The notes: generated by a model from the letters alone, not told the origin. A stretch of 64,000 bases of DNA from Mesorhizobium waimense (GCF_003601975.1 NZ_QZWZ01000016.1:104772-168771), one strand, 5' to 3'; numbered from the stretch's first letter, positions 54,901-62,405 are shown. Program-made: numbers and translations.

Positions 54901-55657
54901 CACGGCCGACATCGATGCCTTTCCCGACGATCCGCTCCACTATCGCCTGGCTTTCATCGAATCCTTCCGCCGATGGAAGCTTCTGCCGCGCGACGTGCGC
55001 ACCATCTCGGAAGAGACGCTTGCCTGGAGCGAGCCCGACGATCCGTCACCTCCCTGGCTGACGGGGCTGTTGGACGAAATCGACCTCGGCTGGAACCAGC
55101 AACTCGATCGCTCCGAGATCTTCGCACTCAACGAGAAAAACCGCTATGCGATGTGGCAGGCGATGCACCGAACCTTTGCCGCCCATCCAGCCCTTCACAA
55201 GGAGTTCGGACTTCTGCCCAACCTGCCGCGATATCGCGACGACGGCACCCTTTTGGCCAAGGCAAAAAAGGGCCAGACCACCTTCAGCATCCTCGGCGTG
55301 CGTCCGACCCGACGTGTCGAACCCAACGGCTCGTTCCGCACCGAGGTCATCGCGGTCATCCAGCAGCGCATTCCGATCGATTTCGAAGGCAAGCCCATAC
55401 CGAACGGCGTGAAGGCGGGCGACGGCTTCATCTGGTTCCGCGGCGGAGCGACGCTGATCATCGACCCGCGTAAGGGCAAGGAAAGCATCCGCTACTCGAT
55501 CATCAAGAACACCGGCAGTCCCGAACGGCGCAAGCGCCAGGCCGAGACCGCGACCGCGAACTACATGTCGCCGCTGCGAGCGCTGTATTTCGGCAACGAG
55601 GTTTCCGAGCCTTTCGCCCTCCTGCATGCCAGCGATGGAGATGACGATCATGTCTAG
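51980..55657 (+). CDS. Dual protease: S8 subtilase fused to thermolysin-like metallopeptidase domain
   Basis: The 1225-residue product contains two protease active sites. Residues about 130-430 form a subtilisin-like domain with the complete triad: HLDTGFD (D170), RGHGTGT (H217) and GTSAATP (S395). A linker with a proline/lysine-rich stretch near residue 590 follows. The second half has AHEMSHALLDGL (H789, E790, H793) and, 23 residues on, HEAFADIV with E816, the HExxH...E pattern of thermolysin-type gluzincins. No signal peptide or membrane helix is visible, so it should be cytosolic unless exported by another route. Its end overlaps the start of the MBL-fold gene. Substrates are unknown; the metallopeptidase part could also process the subtilase, which is a guess. 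Confidence 0.88.
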   Translation: MATAAGLLIKVRGDGTGFAAGSRSLRLGAVDVEPILRVPPSPSGGNLGAAADPGATWLRLSAKASSGNPWDDAHALAGQGQAFAAAGGPEVLAIEPDILQQWDYRDANGDRGMAASAAPACTFDDQDPAGGQATMPGVVAWNAGAAFSQFAAARTKVGTKQAKITIAHLDTGFDPGHRTLPAGLLTAQQRNFVNDGAGPNDATDHAPAGGLASNRGHGTGTLSLLAGNKLDGTSPNWPGFKDFVGGAPLANIIPVRIADWVVRLTTGTMVQGIDYARAKGAQVLSMSMGGLTSQALVDAVNLAYDNGVVMVTAAGNNFTITPRSIVFPARYNRVLAACGVMADGRAYSGLSFGTMQGNYGPHSKMKTALGAYTPNVPWAEIDCAKIVGMDGSGTSAATPQIAATAALWLAEHWNVVKNYSQPWMRIEAVRFALFSVASKTTAKMGAAETLEKIGQGVVRADAALSLMPPAENKLRKLPPAEYSWAWLDFITGGGNSLAVMSPTDIMRRKMLVLELTQMAQSVASVDQAIADPDIHPSKISAAARNRYLEAALDDGNPSKPLRTFLEGVLGRSGAKPAAQAVAKPAPPIKRKPRPMPPPKRRLRIYALDPSIAKQLDSVSVFQATLSVPWDDEPSTAKALLRGPVGEYLEVIDIDPASNRVYDPVDLNDKILLAQDGLPPSEGNPQFHQQMVYAVAMTTIGHFERALGRRALWAPHYTGKAGSRGSMAMKAHEVPRLRIFPHALRAANAYYSPDKKALLFGYFPAESKEGDVTTPGTTVFSCLSSDIVAHEMSHALLDGLHRLFEEASNPDVPAFHEAFADIVALFQHFTLKELVSFAIAKAKGDVSVATLLSGIAAQFGEGSGRVGPLRDYGGPGMATLDYTKTFEPHDRGSILVFAVYQAFLAIADRRTDDLVQLATGGTGVLPAGTLHPRLVERLTDETAKIAQQMLTMCIRALDYCPAVDITFGEYLRALITADIDAFPDDPLHYRLAFIESFRRWKLLPRDVRTISEETLAWSEPDDPSPPWLTGLLDEIDLGWNQQLDRSEIFALNEKNRYAMWQAMHRTFAAHPALHKEFGLLPNLPRYRDDGTLLAKAKKGQTTFSILGVRPTRRVEPNGSFRTEVIAVIQQRIPIDFEGKPIPNGVKAGDGFIWFRGGATLIIDPRKGKESIRYSIIKNTGSPERRKRQAETATANYMSPLRALYFGNEVSEPFALLHASDGDDDHV

Positions 55658-57185
55658 AAATCCGGCAACGGGAACTAGGCGGCAAGAAGCGGCGGGTACG
55701 GCACTGGCAGAGGCGGTAAAGCCCGCCGTGACGGTCCGGCACTATTGCCAGGGCATCGGCGACTGCCACCTGCTGAGCTTTCCAACGCCCGACGGCTCAC
55801 TCTTCCGCATGCTTATCGACTGCGGCGTTCATGTGTCGATCAAGGGTGGCCCGGCGCTGGTGGCCGACATCGTCGCCGACATCAAAAAAGCGACGGACGG
55901 CGGCAAGATCGACGTCCTCGTCGTCACCCACGAGCATTGGGACCATGTTTCGGGCTTCCTGACCTCGAAGGACCTGTTCGCGGGTTTTGAAGTCAAAGAC
56001 GTGTGGATGGCGTGGACGGAAAACCCGGCGGACCAGCAGGCCGTCGAACTCGACAAGTTCAAGGCCTCGGCGCTGACGGCGCTGCAAGGCGTGAGCCAGA
56101 GGCTCGACGCCGCCCAGGAGCCGACAGCTCATCTGGCAGGCATTCGTGACGGGCTGCAGTCGGTGCTCGGCTTCCAGTTCGGCGCCGCCGGCGAAAGAGT
56201 GCGCTCGGCGCGAGACGCCGCGGCCAGCCTTTCGAAGACCAAACCAACCTATCTCGAACCAGGCAAGCCGCCGCTCTCGATCAAGGAACTGCCCAATCTG
56301 CGCATCTACGTGCTTGGTCCGCCTCGCGACAAGGCTGCCCTTCGGCTCGAGGAGAAGGCGGGCGAAATGTTTCCGCTTGCCAGCGGCGGTCCGTTCACGC
56401 GGGCGCTTGCCGAGGGGCTGAAGATGAACGACGGAACCGGCGATGCAACCTATGTCGACGAACTCTGCCCCTTCGAGCGCCACGTCGGCACGGAGCTGTC
56501 GGCAGCGCTGAATGGCGACAAGGGCAGTGATCCCAAGATCGATATCGGCGCCTTTGTCCGCGAACACTATGCGGGGCCGGTCTCCCATCCGGCGCCAACG
56601 GAGGACCCCGACCAGTCGTGGCGCCGCATCGACGCCGACTGGATGGGGATTGCCGCCGACCTTGCCTTGCAGCTCGACCGCGGCGTCAACAACACCAGCC
56701 TGGTCCTGGCGTTCGAGTTCACCGACAGCAACAACGTGTTCCTGTTCCCGGGCGACGCGCAGATCGGCAACTGGCTGAGCTGGAAGGATTTGAAGTGGCA
56801 ACTGGAGCAGACAACGGTGACGACCGCCGATCTTATGGCGCGTACGGTCTATCTGAAGGTCGCCCATCACGGCAGCCAGAACGCCATGCCGCAAAAACAG
56901 GGCATCGACCTTTTGACCAGCGCCGATCTTTCGGCCTTCATCCCGACCAACAAGGATGACGCCAAGAATGTCCGCTGGCACGAAATGCCCTACGACGCCA
57001 TCCTGACCGCACTCGCCGCCAAGACCAACGGCCGCGTCATCCGCGCGGACGACAAGTGGCTGGCCGACAAGAACGGCAAACCGACCTTTGCGGCGCCGTC
57101 CGGTTCGATGCGTGCGGTGCGACATGCGCCGCGCGATGCGGCTCGGGGCGAGGGTGGGCTGTGGGTGGAGGTTGATTTGGTCTAG
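55650..57185 (+). CDS. Metallo-beta-lactamase-fold hydrolase, ComEC-MBL-like
   Basis: The 511-residue product is an MBL-fold protein: CQGIGDCHLLSFPTPDGS and LIDCGVH at the N-terminus, metal ligands in THEHWDHVSGF (H94, H96, D98, H99), LFPGDAQIGNWLSW in the middle and KVAHHGSQNAMPQ near the C-terminus. Order and spacing recall the soluble MBL part of ComEC/Rec2 proteins, but without membrane helices. An insertion of about 200 residues separates the motifs. The ATG at 55650 overlaps the protease stop by 8 bp; ATGs at 55626, 55635 and 55641 are also in frame. Overlap implies translational coupling and a shared task. Substrate unknown: a nuclease or phosphodiesterase is possible. Confidence 0.85.
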   Translation: MSRNPATGTRRQEAAGTALAEAVKPAVTVRHYCQGIGDCHLLSFPTPDGSLFRMLIDCGVHVSIKGGPALVADIVADIKKATDGGKIDVLVVTHEHWDHVSGFLTSKDLFAGFEVKDVWMAWTENPADQQAVELDKFKASALTALQGVSQRLDAAQEPTAHLAGIRDGLQSVLGFQFGAAGERVRSARDAAASLSKTKPTYLEPGKPPLSIKELPNLRIYVLGPPRDKAALRLEEKAGEMFPLASGGPFTRALAEGLKMNDGTGDATYVDELCPFERHVGTELSAALNGDKGSDPKIDIGAFVREHYAGPVSHPAPTEDPDQSWRRIDADWMGIAADLALQLDRGVNNTSLVLAFEFTDSNNVFLFPGDAQIGNWLSWKDLKWQLEQTTVTTADLMARTVYLKVAHHGSQNAMPQKQGIDLLTSADLSAFIPTNKDDAKNVRWHEMPYDAILTALAAKTNGRVIRADDKWLADKNGKPTFAAPSGSMRAVRHAPRDAARGEGGLWVEVDLV

Positions 57186-57203
57186 GTGCTGGAGCAAAGC
57201 AGA

Positions 57204-57250
57204 TGGTGGGCGATGCAGGGATTGAACCTGCGACCCCACCCGTGTGAAGG
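57204..57250 (-). tRNA. tRNA-Val(CAC) 3' fragment, left attachment site of an integrated element
   Basis: On the minus strand the sequence ends ATCGCCC-A-CCA. A perfect T-arm precedes it (GCAGG, TTCAATC, CCTGC), then the variable region and the anticodon loop TTCACAC with anticodon CAC. Upstream of the anticodon loop the stem no longer pairs and the D-arm and 5' acceptor are missing. The 3' half of a valine tRNA gene has thus been cut off, as happens when an integrase uses the 3' end of a tRNA gene. The intact gene should lie at the other end of the element, beyond the right edge. Confidence 0.8.
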
Positions 57251-57419
57251 TCGTCTCTGCGCATTGCTGCGGTTTGTTGCAATTTGTTGAGGCCTGATAA
57301 CTTGCTGTATTTCATTGATTTTTGTCCGTCGTCTCCCTATCGTGTTTGTCACATTAAGTTTTGTGGTGGCGACCCGGTGGCGACCCGAAGCCATTGACGA
57401 CAGACAAAGGCAACTCCCA

Positions 57420-58733
57420 ATGAAAGCCCGCAAGCTCACCAAAACCGTCGTCGACGACCTCGAACCGGCCGACAGGCTCTACCGGGTCTTCGATGTCGAA
57501 CTGAAGGGCTTTTGCGTTCGGGTCGCCCCCGGCGGCGGCAAATTGTGGCAGGTCGAGTACCGGCCCTATCCCGGCGGCCGCAATGTCCCGAAGAAGCGGA
57601 TGACGCTGGGTGCGACCAATGTGCTCACCGCTGACGACGCACGGAAGATGGCAAAGGATACCCTTGCTCAGGTCACCAAAGGGGCAGACCCGGCACGCGA
57701 CCGTAAGCAAAAGCGCGAAGAGCACACGGTGGCATCACTGATCCATCTTTACGAGGAGGAGGGCGGCAAAATCCTGCGCGGCCGTCGTCTCGGCCAGCCG
57801 ATGAAGCCGAGATACAAGGCATGGCTGCTTAACCGGCTCCGCCACCACGTCTTACCGCTTCTCGGCAACAAGCGCATTTCCGAAGTCACGCCGGCCGATG
57901 TCGAGCAAATGGTGAAGGACGTTACGGCCGGCAAGACGGCGAAGGACGAAAAGATCGAGCCGCGACGCCGCATAATCGTCAGGGGCGGGGAGGGTGCTGC
58001 GCGCAAGGTGGCGCGGGATGTGTCAAGCCTCTTTGGTTTCGCGATCCATAAGGGACTTGCCTCGAAAAATCCTGTCGAAACCGCCGCAATCAACAAAGTT
58101 GACGGCAGACGGGAACGCTATCTTTCGCTCGAAGAAGTCCAACGGCTTGGCAAGGCGCTTGACGAGCTTGAAGCCGAGGCCGTCAACCCGAAGGCGCTCG
58201 ACATCGTGCGGCTTTTGGCTCTGACCGGCTGTCGCCGCGACGAGATTGCCGGCCTCAAATGGTCGGAAGTCAGGCTCGATCTGGGCTGCCTCGTTCTCGA
58301 TGCCACCAAGACCGGTCGATCGGTCCGGCCATTGGCAGCGCCAGCTGTGGCGCTGCTAACATCGATGCCGCGTTATGGTGACAGTCCGTACGTGTTCCCG
58401 GCATCTCGCGGGGATGGGCATTTTCAGGGCACCAAGCGTATCTGGCCGAAGGTCACGAAAAAGGCCGGGTTGCCCGGCGTGACGCCGCACACGTTGAGAC
58501 ACTCAGTCGGTTCGGCAGCCGTGTCAGGGGGGATGGCATTGCCCATGGTCGCCGCGATCCTTGGCCATGCCGATACCCGCTCCACGCAGCTTTACGCGCA
58601 TGTCCAGCGGCATCCGGCGGCGAAGGCGGCCACTCGAGCCATTGGCGGCATTGCCGCCGCATTGGCGGGCAGGAAGCCCGCGCCGGTCGCCTCGCTGGAA
58701 GCGAAGCGGGCGAGGAAGTCCGGGTTGGCTTGA
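57420..58733 (+). CDS. int: Tyrosine-type site-specific integrase
   Basis: The 437-residue product is a P4/phage-type tyrosine recombinase. It has an N-terminal arm-binding domain (residues 1-90, KGFCVRVAPGGGKLWQVEY), a core-binding domain, and a catalytic domain with ALTGCRRDEIAGLKW (first Arg), PHTLRHSVGS (His-x-x-Arg), ILGHAD and the nucleophile in STQLYAHV. The ATG at 57420 starts MKARKLTKTV; the open frame upstream is not family-like. Standing directly inside the tRNA-Val fragment, it is the enzyme that inserted this element. The next gene overlaps its stop. Confidence 0.95.
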   Translation: MKARKLTKTVVDDLEPADRLYRVFDVELKGFCVRVAPGGGKLWQVEYRPYPGGRNVPKKRMTLGATNVLTADDARKMAKDTLAQVTKGADPARDRKQKREEHTVASLIHLYEEEGGKILRGRRLGQPMKPRYKAWLLNRLRHHVLPLLGNKRISEVTPADVEQMVKDVTAGKTAKDEKIEPRRRIIVRGGEGAARKVARDVSSLFGFAIHKGLASKNPVETAAINKVDGRRERYLSLEEVQRLGKALDELEAEAVNPKALDIVRLLALTGCRRDEIAGLKWSEVRLDLGCLVLDATKTGRSVRPLAAPAVALLTSMPRYGDSPYVFPASRGDGHFQGTKRIWPKVTKKAGLPGVTPHTLRHSVGSAAVSGGMALPMVAAILGHADTRSTQLYAHVQRHPAAKAATRAIGGIAAALAGRKPAPVASLEAKRARKSGLA

Positions 58734-59479
58734 TGAAGCGCTTTGGTCCGCTACTCGTCCCGACGCGCAGGGCCGTCCGCGAGGCCCAGAAGGCTGCCGA
58801 TGTCGAAGGGTACATTGCGGCGGTCGCGGCGAGAGTGCCACTCCCGAAACGGTTCGGCACGAGCCGTCGACGGCTTCGGATAGAAATCAACGGAGCGTTA
58901 CGCGACTACCCTATTATTGACGAGTTGGTCGCGTCGCAACCGTGGGATGCCCGCAAGAGGCTTCTCGAAAGGCATATCGCTTGGGCGCGCGACTTCGCGA
59001 AGCTGTCAGCGGAGAATAGCGATGCCGGCAAATGGCTGGCGGAGCAATTAGGGTCGTCTTATCCGGACGATCCCGCCAAGGCTGTGCAGGGTCATGAGGA
59101 ACGCCTTAAGCAGGTTCTCGAAACCTTCTGGCCTTTGGACCGGCAGGAAGGCGATTTTGGCCTGCAGTCGGTCTCCAACTTCTTGGAGCCAGAGCAAACG
59201 CCGCCGCTTGAGTGGCTGATCCGCGAGCGGTTGCGGAAAATTTTCGAGCGCTTTTTCCAGATGCCGGCCACGCAGGGGATGGAGCCTTCACGCTGGGAGG
59301 GGGGCGGCGCGATCCATTACGGCAAACCGAAGGACGGCCCCTACCTCGCCTTCGTGCTGGCGGTGCTCAAGGAACCTCAGGCCAAGGAACTTGGCATCGA
59401 GGCCAGCGCGGCAACCGTGCGGCGGTATCTCAAAGGCCCAGTCAGGCGCAAAACGGGAACGAAAACCGCAAAAAAATAA
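58733..59479 (+). CDS. Hypothetical protein of the integrated element
   Basis: The 248-residue product starts at an ATG overlapping the integrase stop by one base, so it is probably cotranscribed and coupled. It is charged and mostly helical, with SRRRLRIEINGALRDYPII, AWARDFAKLSAENSDAGKWL and a very basic C-terminus (RRYLKGPVRRKTGTKTAKK). No signal peptide or membrane segment is present. I recognise no domain. The basic tail suggests nucleic-acid contact, but this is only a guess. Confidence 0.7.
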   Translation: MKRFGPLLVPTRRAVREAQKAADVEGYIAAVAARVPLPKRFGTSRRRLRIEINGALRDYPIIDELVASQPWDARKRLLERHIAWARDFAKLSAENSDAGKWLAEQLGSSYPDDPAKAVQGHEERLKQVLETFWPLDRQEGDFGLQSVSNFLEPEQTPPLEWLIRERLRKIFERFFQMPATQGMEPSRWEGGGAIHYGKPKDGPYLAFVLAVLKEPQAKELGIEASAATVRRYLKGPVRRKTGTKTAKK

Positions 59480-59548
59480 ACTTCGTTCCCGTACTGCCAA
59501 ACCTGACAGCATCAAACGCAAATTGCTCCCATCAAGAAGGAGCAAGTC

Positions 59549-59785
59549 ATGACCACGTATTGCAAGACGCGCAGGGCGTCGCAGTATCTCAGGGAGCGGC
59601 ACGGCATCGAGCGGGCTCCCGCGACGCTCGAAACGATGCGGACCAAGGGCGGCGGACCCGCCTTCGTGAAGCTCGGCGGCGAGGTCTATTACGCTACTGA
59701 GGCGCTCGACCGCTGGGTCGAAGAAAAGCTGACGAAGCCGGTTTATTCGACCTCGGAACTGCCCGGTCGCAGCAACGCTGCCTAA
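59549..59785 (+). CDS. AlpA/excisionase-like DNA-binding protein
   Basis: The 78-residue product looks like a MerR/AlpA-type winged helix used as excisionase or element regulator: TRRASQYLRERHGIERAPAT, METMRTKGGGPAFVKLGGEV in part, and YYATEALDRWVEEKL. GGGPAFVKLGG-VYY is the hallmark of this group. A strong ribosome-binding site (gaaggagc) precedes the ATG. It likely controls excision or early gene expression of the element. Confidence 0.8.
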   Translation: MTTYCKTRRASQYLRERHGIERAPATLETMRTKGGGPAFVKLGGEVYYATEALDRWVEEKLTKPVYSTSELPGRSNAA

Positions 59786-59909
59786 GACCCGCCGGCAGCT
59801 ACCCCTGCGCGGCGGGTCAAGGTTGTTTTCGGCCTAGTGAGACGACCCCAAACTACCCCCCGTTTGAAGCGCAGGTCAACTGCTCGGCTCCTAACCAAGG
59901 AGGCGTCCG

Positions 59910-60188
59910 ATGCCTGCACCCTTGCCCCTGCCGCCGTTTTGCCGCCGCGTCGCCCTCACCCACGGCTACGAGGTCGAATTCACTGCCGGCGCTTCTGGCC
60001 TGAGCCGCGTGTGGTATCCGGCCCCTCCTGTTTTCCGCTCGCGTCGCGCCGGCCGCCGCTTTCTGGAGGCTTACCGGGCCGCGCGCAACGATTTCGTCCG
60101 CGACATGGCAACGATGCTCGGCGGCACCATTGTCGTGTGCGACACGGAGGGCGCGGTCAATGTCATCGAGCCGGGGGTGCGGCAATGA
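59910..60188 (+). CDS. Small hypothetical protein of the integrated element
   Basis: The 92-residue product is preceded by a strong ribosome-binding site (aaggagg). It contains THGYEVEFTAGASGLSRVWY and a basic stretch FRSRRAGRRFLEAYRAARND. No known domain is recognised. Its stop overlaps the start of the next small gene (ATGA), indicating an operon of small genes leading into the primase-helicase gene. Confidence 0.7.
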   Translation: MPAPLPLPPFCRRVALTHGYEVEFTAGASGLSRVWYPAPPVFRSRRAGRRFLEAYRAARNDFVRDMATMLGGTIVVCDTEGAVNVIEPGVRQ

Positions 60189-60436
60189 TCGCCTTCAGGC
60201 CGGACAATATCGACGTGATGGTAGCTGTCCGGCTGGTGCGGTTTGCGCGCAATGCTCTGCTCGCGGCAACACTGAAGCTCGATGACGCCGGGTACGCCTG
60301 CGCGGCGCTCGACGACCTCTACGCTGACTGTGCCGGCCTTGTCGCCGATTGGGCTGGCCGCAAACCAAAATCCGTTCCCGATCACATCGTCCGCGCGGCT
60401 GTCGAATATCGCCGCCAGCACGGCAGGAGCTATTGA
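60185..60436 (+). CDS. Small hypothetical protein upstream of the primase-helicase gene
   Basis: The 83-residue product, MIAFRPDNIDVMVAVRLVRF onwards, is mostly helical with an Ala/Asp-rich middle and two cysteines (YACAALDDLYADCAG). It starts inside the stop of the preceding gene and its own stop overlaps the primase-helicase ATG by one base, so all three are translationally coupled. I recognise no domain. A role in replication is suggested only by position. Confidence 0.68.
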   Translation: MIAFRPDNIDVMVAVRLVRFARNALLAATLKLDDAGYACAALDDLYADCAGLVADWAGRKPKSVPDHIVRAAVEYRRQHGRSY

Positions 60437-61806
60437 TGGACGCTTTGCCCTACAAGCGCCGCCGCAGGCCCGCCGATGATACTACGACTGTCACGGAAGA
60501 CGGCGCGGCGCTCACCTTCGCGGCCTACTTTTCGGATCGGCTTCGCTACGACCATGACACCGCCACATGGTACGAATGGACAGGTTCGCACTGGCGGCCG
60601 AACAAGACGAAAATAGCCTTCCACTGGGCACGCGAACTGGCGAGGGAACTGGCCGCGAGTACCGCTGGCAAGGCGGCGGCCGCCGTGCGAAAGACCAGCT
60701 TCGCGGCTGGCGTCGAACGCTTCGTGCAAGCCGATCCGGAAATCGCTGTCACGTCCGAAATCTGGGACGCGGACCCGTTCCTGCTTGGAACGCCGGGGGG
60801 CACTGTAGACCTTCGCAACGGCTCGCTGATCGAGGCCCATCCCGCCGACCACATCACAAAGCTCACGGCGGTTGCGCCTTCGTTGACCGCCGACTGCCCG
60901 CTGTGGCTGCGCTTCCTCGACGAGACGACCGGTGCGGATGCTGGAATGGTTCGTTTCCTGCAGCAGTGGTGCGGCTACTGCCTCAGCGGCGACATTAGGG
61001 AACATGCGCTTGTGTTCGTCCATGGCAGCGGCGGCAACGGCAAAAGCGTGTTTATGAACACCGTCGCCGGCATCATGGCCGACTACGCGACGACCGCGCC
61101 CATGGACACGTTCACCGCTTCGGTAGGCGACCGGCACCCGACTGAGCTCGCGATGCTCAGGGGCGCACGCTTGGTAACGGCTTCCGAAACGGAGGAAGGC
61201 AGGCCATGGGCCGAAAGCCGCATCAAGAGCCTTACGGGTGGCGACCCCATTGCCGCCCGCTTCATGCGATGCGACTTCTTCACCTACAGGCCCACGTTCA
61301 AGCTCATGATCGTCGGCAACCATCAGCCACAGCTCAGGAACGTCGACGACGCGGCGCGCCGACGCTTCAACATCGTTCCGTTCACACGCAAGCCCGCTGC
61401 GCCCGACAGCGAGCTTGAAGCGAAGCTCAAAGGCGACTGGCCGGCGATCCTGCGCTGGATGATCGACGGCTACCTCGACTGGCAAGCTAACGGCCTTGTA
61501 CGGCCCGCCAGCGTCCTCGATGCCACGGCCGGTTATTTCACCGATCAGGACCTGGTTGCCCAATGGCTGGCCGACGAATGCGATTGCGAGCCCGGTAACC
61601 AATACAAATGGGAAGCTACGAAGACGCTTTTTGATAGTTGGGCTGCTTATGCCAAGGCGGCCGGCGAACATCCCGGATCGATCCGGACCTTCAAGCCGAC
61701 CATGCTTCGCCACGGATTGACGGAACGGAGAACGGCAGGCGCTCGCGGTATTGAAGGCGTGAGACTGAAGCTAAACCGAGCGGCCGGAATGACAGATGAC
61801 AGATAA
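60436..61806 (+). CDS. D5/P4-type primase-helicase (SF3 helicase)
   Basis: The 456-residue product matches phage/plasmid primase family proteins of the D5/P4 type. It has an N-terminal D5_N region (FSDRLRYDHDTATWYEWTG, FLLGTPGGTVDLRNG) and an SF3 helicase domain with Walker A HGSGGNGKSVFMN, the Walker B region ARLVTASETEEGR and sensor-type MIVGNHQPQ. A full TOPRIM primase domain is not seen in front, so priming must come from elsewhere or from a reduced domain. It indicates that the element, or its ancestor, replicates its own DNA. A nested dyad repeat begins at its 3' end. Confidence 0.9.
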   Translation: MDALPYKRRRRPADDTTTVTEDGAALTFAAYFSDRLRYDHDTATWYEWTGSHWRPNKTKIAFHWARELARELAASTAGKAAAAVRKTSFAAGVERFVQADPEIAVTSEIWDADPFLLGTPGGTVDLRNGSLIEAHPADHITKLTAVAPSLTADCPLWLRFLDETTGADAGMVRFLQQWCGYCLSGDIREHALVFVHGSGGNGKSVFMNTVAGIMADYATTAPMDTFTASVGDRHPTELAMLRGARLVTASETEEGRPWAESRIKSLTGGDPIAARFMRCDFFTYRPTFKLMIVGNHQPQLRNVDDAARRRFNIVPFTRKPAAPDSELEAKLKGDWPAILRWMIDGYLDWQANGLVRPASVLDATAGYFTDQDLVAQWLADECDCEPGNQYKWEATKTLFDSWAAYAKAAGEHPGSIRTFKPTMLRHGLTERRTAGARGIEGVRLKLNRAAGMTDDR

Positions 61807-61887
61807 TGACAAGTTTTTCCGTATCGTCCTTACGCGCGTGTACGTGCGCGCGGCGGTCATACCCAAATGACAGTCATTATCTGTCAT
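61796..61887. repeat. Nested inverted repeat behind the primase-helicase gene, candidate origin
   Basis: ATGACAGATAATGAC (61796-61810) and GTCATTATCTGTCAT (61873-61887) are perfect 15-bp inverse copies. Between them lies a GC-rich alternating stretch with CGCGCG arms around GTGTACGT. Shorter direct repeats of TGACAG/TGACAGT sit in both arms. The left arm overlaps the last codons of the helicase gene. Repeats of this kind next to a replication gene can be binding sites of an origin. A very large terminator stem is the other reading. Confidence 0.55.
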
Positions 61888-61922
61888 TCCTCACATTTTT
61901 CTGCCGGACATAGGCTACCCTA

Positions 61923-62405
61923 ATGGCACGATCCCCAAGATCGCGGTATTCTGACACCGCAATGCCAAACGACAAGTTGAACATACGACAGGAGCGTTTC
62001 TGCCTTGGCCTCGCCGAGGGCCTCCCTCAGTCTCGTGCCTATATTGAGGCTGGCTACACGGCACGCGGCAATGCGGCTGAGGTAGAGGCCTCGAAGATGG
62101 TCAGATTGCCTAAGGTGACTGCCCGCGTCGCCGAGTTGCAGGCCAAGGCTGCAAGGCGTTCGGAGATCACCGTGGACGATTTGGTAGCTGAACTCGACAC
62201 TATGCTAAAGCTGGCGGTCGCATGCAAAAACCCGGCCGCAGGCGTGTCTGCGATCATGGGGAAAGCGAAGCTGCTCGGGCTGATCGTTGACAAAGCCGAA
62301 ATCGCCACGACGCTGCGCAAGCCGATGCGCGAGCCCAGCGAGGTCAAGCAGATGACGCTGGAGGAGTGGCAGGCCAAGTTCGCGCCGACGACATTAGCGC
62401 CGTAG
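61923..62405 (+). CDS. Terminase small subunit-like protein
   Basis: The 160-residue product resembles phage terminase small subunits: NIRQERFCLGLAEGLPQSRA, YIEAGYTARGNAAEVEASKM and LPKVTARVAELQAKAARR form the usual helix-turn-helix start. The C-terminal part ends EEWQAKFAPTT. It would recognise DNA for packaging. No large subunit gene follows; the next gene is on the other strand. An alternative ATG at 61962 (MPNDKLNIRQ) gives a more typical N-terminus. Confidence 0.8.
   Translation: MARSPRSRYSDTAMPNDKLNIRQERFCLGLAEGLPQSRAYIEAGYTARGNAAEVEASKMVRLPKVTARVAELQAKAARRSEITVDDLVAELDTMLKLAVACKNPAAGVSAIMGKAKLLGLIVDKAEIATTLRKPMREPSEVKQMTLEEWQAKFAPTTLAP

Noticed and set aside
53468..54940. Long minus-strand open frame opposite the dual protease gene
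   Set aside because: Low-complexity composition and no domain; the plus-strand protease with two complete active sites explains the region.
55650..57185. MBL-fold protein as a replacement for the decayed ComEC
   Set aside because: It resembles only the soluble MBL part and has no membrane channel, and it is coupled to the protease gene, so it cannot stand in for the DNA-uptake channel.
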